Source: Neostapfia colusana
Lineage: Eukaryota; Streptophyta; Magnoliopsida; Poales; Poaceae
Assembly (NCBI GenBank): GCA_030760725.1
Contig: JASWHV010000011.1
Span: 10,317,501-10,381,500, forward strand
DNA length: 64,000 nucleotides
Reading direction: 5' to 3'
Part shown: piece by piece, positions 1 to 10,898 of the stretch
Position numbering within the stretch: the first letter of the stretch is position 1
How the letters are laid out: every line of letters begins with the position of its first letter
Program-made: the position numbers and the translations under genes
The notes under the pieces: generated by a model
Databases searched by the model: none
What the model was told of the DNA's origin: nothing
The model's input: the letters and a program-made list of their open reading frames with translations, nothing else

Positions 1-936
1 GCAATAATATTCTAGTGCACTTTGTTGATACTGAGGTGCAGGAGAAACAAGTTGCTGCTGCGGTGGAGGTGAATAAGACCTCTGTGGAGTAGAAGAGTCG
101 TCACACTCCCAGAATGATTGCACTTCTTGTGGAATCTCTCGACCAGAAGGTGAACGGATTACCAACCAATACTTCTGAGGCAGACGATTGTCTTCATCCT
201 GTGATGAGTCCCTCTCCCTCTTTTCTTTGAGGTAGAGGTTGGAATAATATTCTTGAGCGATAGCACAGCTCACAAACTCATCAAAATTCTCTTGGCTAAC
301 TTGAGCCAATTCACATCGCAGCCTAGCGGTCAGCCCTCGGTAAAAATTATAACCCTTCATGGCTGGTGACTTCACGTAGTCAGGGACATATTGAGCTAAG
401 CGATTGAATTCCTTCGCATACTCAATAACGCTCTTGTCGCCTTGCTTCAGGCTCCAGAACTCATCCAGACTGGTTTGTATTATGCCCGCAGGGATGAAAC
501 GAGCACGAAATGCAGCCTGGAACTCTGCCCATGTGACACGATGCCCTGCTTGTTGAACAGCAAGGTACTCTGCCCACCATGCTCCAGCAAAGCCGTGAAG
601 CTGTTGAGAGGCATATAGAGTCTTCGAGAATTCGTCACATCGGATCAACCCAAGCTTGGACTCCATGACACGTAACCAGTGATTTGCTTCACAATGGTCA
701 GCCGCCTCGGAGAATACCGGCGGTTGTGTCGCCAAGAAATCCAGATACGTGCTCTGGGTTGGCATGTGATGTTGAGCATCTCGATCTATGCCTTGCTGAA
801 CTAGAGTTTGGAGAGTTTCATTCATCTTCGCCATAATTTCAGCCAATCCGGTTGGCGATGGCTCTTGTGATGAAGTAGAGTCATTCCCACCTCGACTTGA
901 ACCTCCAATCTCCATTTGAGAGTGTGCGCGTACCAT
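1..936 (-). CDS. Ty3/gypsy Gag of element A, cut by window edge
   Basis: The frame runs from the ATG at 934-936 leftwards to base 1 without a stop, giving 312 codons. The rest of gag and all of pol lie outside the window. The first 60 residues are polar and rich in Ser and Gln. Residues 65-190 hold the gag core seen in the other gypsy copies here: LDFLATQPPVF (65-75), WLRVMESK (87-94), AWW (119-121), FRARFIPAG (143-151), SVIEYAKEFNRLAQYVPDY (169-187). This type is found in Tekay/Del-like elements, where Gag forms the cytoplasmic particle that packages element RNA. The far C-terminus turns Pro/Gln rich, as expected before the zinc knuckle. No stop or frameshift is visible, so this is the best preserved gypsy gag in the window. 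The ATG is the first in frame and follows a long leader. Confidence 0.9.
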   Translation of the reverse strand, partial: MVRAHSQMEIGGSSRGGNDSTSSQEPSPTGLAEIMAKMNETLQTLVQQGIDRDAQHHMPTQSTYLDFLATQPPVFSEAADHCEANHWLRVMESKLGLIRCDEFSKTLYASQQLHGFAGAWWAEYLAVQQAGHRVTWAEFQAAFRARFIPAGIIQTSLDEFWSLKQGDKSVIEYAKEFNRLAQYVPDYVKSPAMKGYNFYRGLTARLRCELAQVSQENFDEFVSCAIAQEYYSNLYLKEKRERDSSQDEDNRLPQKYWLVIRSPSGREIPQEVQSFWECDDSSTPQRSYSPPPQQQLVSPAPQYQQSALEYYC

Positions 937-2449
937 ACTGCATGAAACAAAATTTTGAGTCAGTCAAAATTCTATCTCAGTAGTAAGTAAAGATAAGCAA
1001 AACATGAACATGTCATGAACTTTATGAAAGCATAACCACATTCATGTTTAAACAAATCTTAAGTACGCTAAACTAATCAGCGGGACTACCCTGATCAGTT
1101 CACACAAACTCCCAATTTTACTCAAGTTATCAACAGATTCTTGACTTGAGTTCAATACCAATGTTTTAGTAAACTTCAGTAGCTTTACAACAAGTACTCT
1201 TAGGCTCCTTAAAGATTTCTCTACAGGAAGTTATGGCTTAAAAACAGAAAGGTCCAGAGAGGTTTTTGCTACTGTCCTGGTTCTGAACAGTTTGCCTTCA
1301 ACTGGACTTTTCACCAACTTAACGTGTGATTCTGCTCTGGAGGCCTACAAGGAAGTTGTAGAGCACTTGAAAATCTTTCCAGAACTGTATCATACACCTT
1401 ATTTTGGTCAAGATACTCAGAGTTATGCTCTGTTAAAGTCCAGCAAGAATTTCTGCCAGAAACAGAGCACTCTGTTTTTGAAAACTTTGACACCTAGTTA
1501 TACTCTCATTTGAATCTTAGCTCAAAATAAGAGTTCAGTAACTAATACTTATTTCAAACTTTCAATTTTAGTTGAAAGTTAGTTCATGAATCATTTCTTC
1601 ATAGGGAAGAGGTTATTAAGTGTAGTACGGTGGCGATGCACCGTAAGAACATGTCGGTACTACGTAGCCTCACCAAAAGAAAATCCTAAACCGGATTATA
1701 CCGGCATATCCGTTTTATCAGTGGCACTAAGACGGTCTCTCGCACACGTGTACTACACGGGATACATACGTGGTTAGTACCTGCAGAAGAACACTCAATA
1801 GTGGTGCACTCAAAGGTTGTTTCATTTCAGGCAGTTCCATAATTGAAAGTAAATACAAACGCCCGTATCATTGTCATACGGCCATCCTTGAGTCAAGTCA
1901 CGTCTCAAGGTACGTGATCGTGTTTCAACACCACACGACGGGGAACCCGAGTATGTCATGAACGGGTCGTCACGTTTGGGAATGTTATCAACCCAACGGA
2001 TACCAGCTACTGCCCTGCAGGGCACGCCGATGGCAAGCGTTGCGTATGTCCTCCTGGCTATTTCCAGACGAACACACTATCGTGTTACTGACCACACGAT
2101 GGGGTCTCCACTTACTTGCTTAATGCACGCTAGGGATCAGCGTTTCATATGAACTCAGGAACATGAAGAGTCCAAGAGTTTCATATTGACATCTCACACC
2201 AAGCTGTGAGACCTATTCATGAACCACTTTCCTCGTCAGGGGAGCTAACCGAAATTGAACCGCTTTCGGTGGCGTTCCTTACCATGCTTACCTGACCGTC
2301 AAATCAAAATTCAAAATTATAACAAGTATGTTAGTCATGCCACTTTAAGTAACTATACTACTATAGTCCTTATGTGGGCCTAATACCGTTTCCTCACCGT
2401 ATCCTAAGTTTTTGTCGTAATACAATCCTTATTCCGTGCGCTATTACCA
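937..2449 (-). other. Leader (5' untranslated internal region) of element A
   Basis: This lies between gag and the primer binding site of element A and contains no supportable gene. It matches the leaders of the sister copies at 41360-42895, 46757-48144 and (other strand) 52571-52960. It carries imperfectly repeated blocks, for example CACACGACGGGG near 1932 and CACACGATGGGG near 2092, each beside a short direct or inverted repeat. The leader was originally continuous with the PBS at 5896 but is interrupted by solo LTR B. Small ORFs in it are not conserved between copies. Confidence 0.75.
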
Positions 2450-2454
2450 ATGCA

Positions 2455-5400
2455 TGTCACAACCAGTTTTTCCGAAGAACAACCAAGTGAATATCACATG
2501 TATGCCAGGATCATTTTCTCATACATGTGATGACAAATAGTGAAGCATCATTTATTACAAGCCAGGTGTCGAATATAAATAAGTCTTACATGGCAAATGT
2601 CTCGATGGACAATAATAAGTTCATCACAAATAAACAAACTAGCAGCGGAATATTATTCTTGAGGGCTCCATCACAGGCGTTGCCCGGGGGTCTCCATGAA
2701 CCTAGAAACCTTCTTCGGGTCCAAAGTCTTGGTCATTATACACCACCGCATTATCTTGACCTGAGCAGCAATATAAACCAACAAAATATGCAAGGTTGAG
2801 TACCAATGGTACTCAGCATGTGTGGGAAAATTATTTCATGCATGGCTATAACAAGGGGAGGTTGAACTCATGGTTAAAGCACTACCCAATTAATACCTAT
2901 CACCTTAGCTTATTAAGCACCTACATTACTACACAGGTGAAATGGTCCCAATCTCCCATCCCATCATCATAATCCAATAACCATAACATCATTTCCAATG
3001 TTAAGCTCCCCGCTTAACATCCACAACTTCCAAAATCATCAATCCTCTAATCATGAATAAGTCCAAGCCGCTCTTGACCGTGAGCACGGCTGTCATGACA
3101 GTTTTGACTCTGCAGAGTTTGTACCACTGTACCCACATGTAGTGATTTCATCCCCCGTTGCCGGGTGGACTAAAAGAACCTCCATTATGCCATTGGCTAC
3201 GAACCACATTCACACTTCCCAGGTGTGCAGCCAGGAGATCACTACGAAGCCTTTACAAAGGGATTCCCGACGAGCGTGGGCCCACTGAGGTTTCACCCCT
3301 AACAGCATACAAGAGGCTCCAACCCCGCTGCAGTGGCCCCCTCTTGACCCTTGTGGTTCATATGGTAGTCCAGCTGACACCTACTCCCCGCACCATCCAA
3401 CACACCCATACTACGCCGGGGATACACCTAATTAATTGGCCAAGCTGCCCCATCTCAGCATGTGGTTGGCACTGTAAAGCCAGGTTACATGCTCCATGAA
3501 CCGGTCCTTAGGATCCAGGCAAGTACTAAACACAAACCCGAGTCTCGTGCACCCAGCACACAACCAAAACATCTAACTTGCCTTGATCCCTACCTCTACA
3601 TGACGCACAATACCTCATTCAAGAGTATGGTAAAATAAACTGATGATCTCATATCCCAATTATCCCATTCTAAGCATGGCTAAGCATATGCATAATAATA
3701 AATGACATGATAAAATAAATCCCAACCCAGGCTACAAGGAAACAAGGTAATGCAATTCTAGGGAAACTTCCTAGCATGGGTTTCATATTTCAATTGACAA
3801 TGCAAATAATTCTAGCTACACATCCTAGCATAGGATCAAAGTGGTCAAGGACACTTGCCTCCTTCCTGCTGCTCTTGAAATAGGTAGTCCTGATCTTGGA
3901 AAGGAATAACTTGCTCTTGAGCAGGTTCTACATCATACCATCACACATAGCAAAATAAAAACAACAATCCATAAGACATGGTTCACACTTCCACTTCATA
4001 CAAACCACACATTCATATTTATGAATGTCATTCTCATTTCTATGTGTTGTGGTTACTCTATGTGTGTTGATTTTGGCTCCCATGCACTTTTAAACATGTG
4101 CATATGATTTCTACTTTTGTATTCATATTTTATGTTTGTATATATTATATGAGTTTCCAATTTAAACAAATTCCATATATTCAATTTATACACCTTTTAG
4201 CTACCAAGTGTGCATGAAGGGTATTTTTCTTCTCCATATGTGTCTTCAGAATTTCTACCAACCCTAAACTGAATTCTTTGGATTTTAGAAACTCCATTTA
4301 TCATTTACTAGTTGCTATATTTTCAGATTTATTTTCCTATGCATAAATGTGTACTTTATTATGAAAATAGTAAGACACATCATCTAAACAGAATAGGTTC
4401 TGGTACTAAATAATTTAATAACATATTTTGACCTTTGCCTCTGATGTAAACTATTTCACAATTATTTTCCCTATTTGCTAGAACTATTCTTTACATAAAA
4501 ATGTGTCTTTAAATGTGAAGAATAAATTAAACAGATTCAGTTCAGCCAAAAATATATTTTTATCTCACTCCAAAGTTTCCTAAATACTGAGAAAGTCTTT
4601 AATTTAATTTTGACAATATGTTTGTCCCACTTTTTAATTTTTAAACACTAGCCACATATTCAATTTCCTAAATTAAATACTAAACAGGGCTAAAAAGTTA
4701 AACTTACCCCACTACAGGGTCTATAATATTATTTTAAGAATTTTCAGGAGGTCCAGCTACACTTATCAGAGGTGTTTTCCTAATTTTCATTAAGTCCAGG
4801 GGCTAATACTGATTTTTAAATGAATTTACATGATTTTCTGGAATTCCAGGGGCTAGATCAGAAGTTTCCGGGGCTACCTCTTATTTCCCGAGAACCCCAG
4901 GGGGTAGCACGTAAGATTTCCAGTCTTTATAACGCGGGGCTGACGTGGACCGTCCGATTTTAAACCGACGGCCGAGATTATAACATCGAACCGGTACACG
5001 GGGATTTAAACCCTACCGTGCGATTTAAAATAAACGGCGCACAAGCGGCCACGTCGCTCTGATCGAGCGCGGGCGGCGCTGTTGGCGGCGCACGGCGGCG
5101 GGAAGCGGCGATCTCGCCGGAAACTTTCGGATCTTCGGGAATTCTTCCTAGAACTGTGATTTTATGGTATAGATCGGTAGAGGGGAGGTTGGGGATCTCA
5201 CCTCGGGGGTTTTCTTGAGCTCAGAGGTCCGAGGCGAAACCACGGCGAAGCTCGTCGGCGCTGTGTTTACACCGCAAGTCACCGAGTTTTCTGCACCTGC
5301 AAGGTTCCCCGGAGGCGGTGGATCAAGACCAGCGAGTTAGATCGGAATTTCCGAGCCTAGATCAGCCAGAATTCGCCGGAGAAGTCTCGGTTCTCACCGG

Positions 5401-5890
5401 AGGAAAAATGGGCGATCGCGTGGGAAAAACAGAACGAGGCCGGGGTTTTTATAGACGGGGGAGGGCGGCGGGGTGGTTTAGATCATGTCCGCGTCGCCTA
5501 CGAACAGAATTCAGCGGGGATACGCCAAAATCCCGATCGGTTTTGATTCGGGTGCGAGGGAGTCCGGCGCTGTCGCGAGGTAGAAGAAGATCGGGTGGGT
5601 CCCGCCTGTCAGTGTGAGGCAGCAGCGCGCGGCTGCGGGCTGGCGCGGGCGCTGGCTGGGCCGGCTGGTGGGTTTCGGCCCACTGGCTGGGCCGGCTGGT
5701 GGGTTTCGGCCCACTGGCCGGTTTTTTTCTGTTTTCTCTTTTTCTTTTTCTATTTCTTTTCTGATTTGAGTTTAATTTGAATTCCAGTTTGAATTTGAAT
5801 TTTTGCAAAACATGCAACACGTGCAAAAAATTTTTTAAATTCCCCTCTATACATGATTTAGGGTCTTAACAATATTTTTGGGGTGTTACA
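2455..5890 (-). mobile_element. Solo LTR B inserted in the leader of element A
   Basis: On the minus strand it begins TGTAACACCCC (at 5890) and ends GGTTGTGACA (at 2455), the usual TG...CA ends of a plant Del-type LTR. It is flanked by ATGCA (2450-2454) and ATGCG (5891-5895), a 5-bp target duplication with one mismatch. Sequence on both sides rejoins to the leader layout seen at 48131-48150. No gag or pol motif lies inside its 3436 bp, so it is a solo LTR left after LTR-LTR recombination. Bases 4930-5660 are strongly GC rich and contain a direct repeat of a GGCTGGTGGGTTTCGGCCCA-like unit at 5660-5720. The sequence family differs from the other LTRs here. Confidence 0.85.
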
Positions 5891-5895
5891 ATGCG

Positions 5896-5907
5896 GCTCT
5901 GATACCA
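5896..5907 (-). other. Primer binding site of element A (tRNA-Met type)
   Basis: The minus strand reads TGGTATCAGAGC, the classic plant retroelement PBS complementary to the 3' end of methionine tRNA. It lies three bases inside the LTR end, and the same arrangement recurs at 48145-48156. It fixes the orientation and the LTR/internal border of element A. Confidence 0.85.
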
Positions 5908-6273
5908 CGCTGAGGGGGGCCCGACCTCGATCACGGGGTCGTGCGGCCTCTCCCGGGGATCGCATTGGGTGGTACCGTGTTATGCGGCACCCAACAGCAC
6001 ACATATAAGGAACAATGTATTACATAAATCAAAGCGGAAGCTTACAATTGTTCTTTGTAAATACTTTACATAAATAGCTACAGCGGAAGTCTATAAACAG
6101 CTCACGTCGAGTATCTAAGAAGCACTCGAGAAGAGGTCCAGCCCGTGGACTCCTCTCGCTAGCAACATGAAGACACGGCAGCGGCTAGGTTCTCCGAGTG
6201 TGACATGACTCAGAAGTTCCCGAGTCTCACCGGACAACCTTCTTTATAGCGTCGAGGTTTACCTGCAAAACCA

Positions 6274-6281
6274 CTTATATA
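6274..6281 (-). promoter_or_regulatory. TATA box in LTR A
   Basis: The minus strand reads TATATAAG in a block, GCTATATAAGTGGTTTTGCAG, that is shared by related LTRs: 15536-15543 in C, 43054-43061 in M, and with one change (TATATGAG) at 21803-21810 in F and 48522-48529 in H. Transcription would start about 30 bp downstream, leaving an R-U5 of roughly 330 bp. The start site is inferred. Confidence 0.6.
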
Positions 6282-7935
6282 GCAAGAGTGAGCACAAAGG
6301 CTCAGCAAGACTGACCCGTCTCTCTTAAGGCATGCAACTCTACATGAGGGTAACTTAAGACCTAATCCTGTAATTTTGCGAAATGACTCGCCTACGAGTT
6401 CATCCTTAACTTTCATATTTTAGCCATAATAGTAGTGACCTTGCGCCTAGCAACATTGGAACTCCACAATCAAACAAGAAACGCTTCATTCCAATGTTAC
6501 TTGTCCCAAGGTGGAAAAATAACTTTAGTTTGCTCTATCTCTACTTCGAACAGGGTTTTCATGCAACTTAACATAATCATATCAGCAATTATACTTTTGC
6601 AAACTGTTTCCACACAAGTTGATTACTACGTCACAACATGGAAGCAAGCGGTACTCAATAATCACAAGGGACGGTGATTCGAATCAAACACTACCCGGAT
6701 AACTCGACACATACGCCCGCCTCTGAAGACCCAACTCTGGCGTCCTTCATTACGTCGTATGTGGCAACCTTTCTCAGGACACTAAACTGTAGAACTGGTC
6801 GCGCCGTCTCGGGCTCATAGGTCTAACGAGACGATGTGGTATGCCTCTACAATCCAGTGAACCTGGTACATCGGTTTCCTGGTTCCCATATATCAGTAAG
6901 CATCCGGTACATAACTCAATACTTGCTCCTGGACGCGGCATATGCATCGGTCCTTAACCGACACAGGCAGAGCTACTCGACCAAGACCTCGTCTTGTCGT
7001 AGCCTAACCCCTCTGCCCAGTCTCATCTTTAGAAATGTAAACTTTAGTTTGCTTCCTTTCCCAACTACACTTATGATATTCTAAACTATAGGTCGCGAGT
7101 AGATTCGAACTACTCGTCTTCTACCGATGCCCTAGTCTATTTAGCATGGCCTTATTCTACAGCGATGACACAATTCTACCCTTGACCTCAGTGTTCATGT
7201 TTGGTTATGCACGTGGAGTATAAAACATCCTTGACCTAATGCAATACAAACTTTGACCAATAGTAGTGAACAAAGGAAAACTTTAAAAACAACTTAAGTG
7301 CAAACCGGGGCTTGCCTTGGTTTTGCAGGTGACTAAAGTCAGATGATTATGAAGTTAGTTGCTGCTGCCTTGAAGCTGAAGCACTGCTTTCTTGCTTCTT
7401 GATCCGAGCTCAACTCCTCCTTCTTCACTTTCCACATTTAAGCACTACACGTTATGAACATGCATATCTTTAATTGTAAAACTTTTTGCTAACAAATGCT
7501 AAAGACAAGTTTGAAACTGGAACTTTGTTTAAGAATTTAAAATGACACTGGGGTGGTGGTTTGGATGTGTGTCTAAGCACTATCATCCAGTGAGAAGTGA
7601 GGTTCATCACTTGGGTGGTGATCACCTAATGAGGTTGAACAGGACATAATGATCCATGGCTCCAATGGAGCTGGAAATTTTCTTGTGAGTTCCTTGTCAC
7701 AAGAAAGTCCTCTGGACCAAAATTCAGAATATTTCATTAAGTGGATCACCCAGAATAATTCCCTATGCATTTAGGCAAAAAGGAATTAATTCTGAATAAA
7801 TTTGTACTTCCATGCAAATTCAAGTGAACTACAACTCAAGCATAGCTCAAAGAGTATGCCTGAATTTTCCTAGGAATTTTGGAGCTAAGGAATGTCCAGA
7901 ACTAATTTCCAAGTTTTTGGAAATTCTCTGAAAAT

Positions 7936-7963
7936 GTTTCTGTATTCATTTGAATACAGAAAC
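7936..7963. repeat. 28-bp perfect palindrome in LTR A
   Basis: GTTTCTGTATTCA, two bases, then its exact reverse complement. The same palindrome is perfect in LTR C (13801-13828) and decayed in LTRs F (near 23519) and M (near 44760). It could form a hairpin in RNA or a cruciform in DNA. Its role is unknown. Confidence 0.85.
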
Positions 7964-8329
7964 TTGAAATCAGAATTACCCTAAAGAAATCAACTCCAAA
8001 TGAGCCGACACTTTTACAGGAGTCTCCTAATATCCTAAAGAATATCTTGGCAAAATTTGGGGATTTTTGGATGAACCAATCTCCCTCAAAAATTCTTTTT
8101 TCTGAAAAGTTTTAAAGAATTCTCCAGACTTTTCTATTGGTTTTCATGCAAATTGGATTGCATATTTGGATAGAGCTTTTCATCCTGAATCCAACCCAAT
8201 TTGAATCACTAAATTTGGAGCTTCCTAGCAAAAGTTATGAGGTTCTAAAGTTTGAACTAAATCTGGAATTCAAATTAAATCGCGGAAATGTTTAAACTCT
8301 GACAGTGGCCCCATCCCCATGTGTCAGCT

Positions 8330-9440
8330 GCTGAACTCAAGCCACATGGGGCCACAGAACCGTCCCTGCGTTGTCACAGACCGATCCGAGGCCACAGAAA
8401 ATCCCCCTCCCTCGCAACAGAGACTGACGCATGGGCCAGCCCCCGTCTTCGTCTTCCTCCGGCTCCCACGCGACCCCGCCGCCGGGCTCGCCGGAGACCT
8501 CGCCGGGAAGGGGTTCCGGTCCTTGAAACTTGTTGATTTTTTTGCCGCCACTGCATGGTTTCGTGCGAGGAACACGTTGCCGGCCTTACCTCCGATCGAA
8601 GGTGGCCGGAAACCTAAGTGCAACGGCGACAGCAGCGGTGGCCACTCCGGCGATGTCGCCAGGGCGTGATACGACACCAAACACGTAGCCGTTTGCGCAT
8701 ACAGCACCACCACAACAAGGAGAACACGGACCCAACCTCCGATCTCGCTGGAACTCACCGGAAATATGACCTCACCGTCGGGCTAGGTCAGAATCCGGCG
8801 AAACTCGAAAAACTCGATGAACAGCGGCTCTGCTCGATGGTTCTCGGTGGTTCTAGATCCTATGAACGTGCATGGAGGTCTGGAAGATGTATGCTACGTG
8901 GTGTGATGAGTAGTTCGACATGTGCGACGAATTTGCCAAGTTTCTACCCTCGGTTATTATCGTATGTCGTCGGAAGAATTGAAATCCCGGCGAGCACCGT
9001 CCAAGACAGGTCGCCGGAGTTGCGTTAAAGTGAGCAGAGGCATAGGCGAACCTTTTTGCTTTTGCAACTGGAGCGGAGATGCTCGGGGTTTCCGTGGGGT
9101 TTGCTCCGGTTTCTTTCGTCGGCCACGCTCAGTGAGGTCTGGCGACGCTGCGGAGAGGCTCAGCACGGCGGGTGCCTCGTCGGGGTGGCCGGGCGTCGAC
9201 GAGCTGCGCGACTTCTTCCGCGCAGGAGCCACTCGGCGAGGAAAAACCCGTGATGGCATCGGTGGGGGTGGGGGTGGCTGTGTGGGGCGACACTCACTCG
9301 GTCGGAACAATAAGGGCGAGGGAAAACCGCCTCTGGAGCTGCTCGGGAGCTGGCGGCAACGCTGCCCCGGTGGCGCGCGCGTTCTGCGCTCGGTGCTTCA
9401 GCGCCTTCGAGCGAAAAACAGAGAACCGGTTGAGTGAGTC
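8330..9440. other. GC-rich core of LTR A, no gene
   Basis: The base composition shifts from AT-rich flanks to strongly GC- and CG-rich here. Several overlapping ORFs of up to 171 codons appear on both strands. Their frames are not kept in the equivalent cores of LTR C (about 12270-13480), F (24000-25070) or J (58370-58900), so I do not call genes. A shared phrase, GTGGGTCCCAC(A/C)TGTCA, borders the core in LTRs C and J. The core may be a promoter or CpG-island-like part of U3. Confidence 0.6.
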
Positions 9441-9978
9441 TGAACAAGTAAAATGTTGCTTATGTGCTAAGTCTTCCCCCTCTCCTCAATGACAATTGGG
9501 TCCCACTCACCTCCTCTCCTAAATATACCAATTTTTGGCACATTGTAAACTTCAGCTCTGAGGAACTCAAATCCAAAAGTCATTTGGCAATTTGACAAGT
9601 TGTTCCTCAGTTTTGAGTTTAAATTCAAATTTGGATGAAATTTACAAGTTCCTTTGATAATCATATCAAGGCACCTCCAAATTTGCTCAAAATTTGCCTC
9701 CTTCATAATTTAGACCTGAGGAATTCAAATATGTCCTCTGATCTTTGAGTTGTCCATTGCAAATCCCACTTCTCAAACAACAGTTTGAATCTCCTCTTTT
9801 GAAAATGCCCTTCTTCTTTTTGATGTGCACCTCTTAATTCAAACTGAATTCCAGATTTTATTGCACATGCCAACACTTTCATGAGTAACAAAAGTTTTTG
9901 TAAGTCCCATTTCTTGCATATAAACTCAACTTTATTCATAGCTCAAGTTTTCTATTTACATGTTTTGGGACTTTTACA

Positions 9979-10709
9979 TTGGTGCCCTGCAAAGCCCCTC
10001 CGGCGAGCACTCCGGCGAGGGGGGCGGCGGCCGAGTGCGGGAGCGTGAGTTTGAAGACAACCCGCGGGCCCCACGTGTCAGCCTCAGTTTTTCAAGCGCC
10101 AGATCTTCTGTGTCTCGGGATCAGTTTGTGAAAACACACGGTTAACCCTGTGACCCCGTGTGTCATTGCTCCAGGGAGTGACACGTCGCCTGTGGACCAC
10201 ACAGTGAGATATTTAAACATTTCTCGGGTTTTCCAATTTCCAGATTTTCCCGAAACTTCAAACACACATTACTTTTTCTAGGAGTGTCCAAATCGAGTGA
10301 ACAAAATTTTGCTGGATTCAGCTCTCTGATTACTTTCCAGCAAATAAAGTTTACTCCATGAAACAATTTATTTCTACAGAATGAATTCTCCAAACTTAAA
10401 CTGTTGAGAATTTGTAACTGGAGATTCCTTTGGTGGAAGATTCTGAAGTTTGTCCTGGATGTTCCATGTAATATCTCTGAGTCACCATAAAAATTTCAGA
10501 TCCATTCGAGCTCATTTAGTCCACCTCATGGTGTGATTAAGGAAACTGGTCCAGAGAAAAAGAAAAATGTCCAGAATCATTTTTCAAAATTTCTCAGAAC
10601 TTGTTTAGCTCATATCATTTGCTAGGATTCTCCAAATCATATGAAACCAATTCCATTAGAACCATATTAAATTCTAGTTTCCAAAAAGTCATGGCTTGAT
10701 CCATGAAAA
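9979..10709 (+). mobile_element. LTR D, part 1 (U3 fragment)
   Basis: Plus-oriented LTR sequence lies between the end of element A and the LINE. The block around 10260-10350 (AACAAAATTTTGCTG and a following TTTCCAGCAA) matches, in reverse complement, LTR L around 62990-63050. The block at 10640-10700 matches L near 62630-62700. LTR D continues after the LINE at 17506. The GAAAA at 10705-10709 is repeated at 17506-17510 and may be the LINE target duplication. The left end of D lies outside the window. Confidence 0.7.
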
Positions 10710-10799
10710 CAACAACAGCCAATCCTTTATCCCAAGCCTGTTGGGGTCGGCTAGACATGAAACCCAATATCAATGAAGTAAAAGAGAGGAAGAGATATA

Positions 10800-10898
10800 G
10801 AACAAGGAAAAAAGAAAAAAGAAAAAAAAAAGAAAGAAAAAGAAAAAAGAAAAAGAGAAAAAGAGAAAAGAAAAAATAAAAAGAGAAAAGAAAAAAGA
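10800..10898. repeat. A/G-rich simple repeat in the LINE 3' UTR
   Basis: About 100 bp of irregular AAAAAG/AAAAAAG units lie between the LINE stop codon and its conserved 3' end. On the minus strand this is a long pyrimidine tract. It reads as a Phe/Leu-rich ORF, which is an artefact of the repeat. Confidence 0.9.

Larger units (their letters stand above)
5911..9978 (-). mobile_element. 5' LTR of gypsy element A
   Basis: On the minus strand the LTR begins TGTAAAAGTCCC at 9978 and ends CCCTCA at 5911, directly before the PBS. That gives 4068 bp, close to the related LTRs C (4274 bp) and F (4238 bp). Its R/U5 side (5911-6300) holds the TATA box and the polyadenylation-like region near 6000-6060. 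U3 includes a GC-rich core (8330-9440). The five bases to the right (TTGGT, 9979-9983) would be one target duplication; the other lies outside the window. The LTR sits inside plus-strand LTR D. ORFs within it are not genes. Confidence 0.85.

Noticed and set aside
5318..5826. ORFs of about 100-125 codons in LTR B
   Set aside because: GC-rich and low-complexity sequence inside a solo LTR. No recognisable domain and no ATG context support.
5896..5907. tRNA gene fragment suggested by the Met-tRNA complement
   Set aside because: Only the 12-bp PBS is present, with no cloverleaf around it; the same holds at 31179 and 48145.
8324..9447. ORFs of 95-171 codons on both strands in LTR A
   Set aside because: They lie in a GC-rich LTR core where stops are rare. 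Equivalent cores in LTRs C, F and J do not keep the frames.
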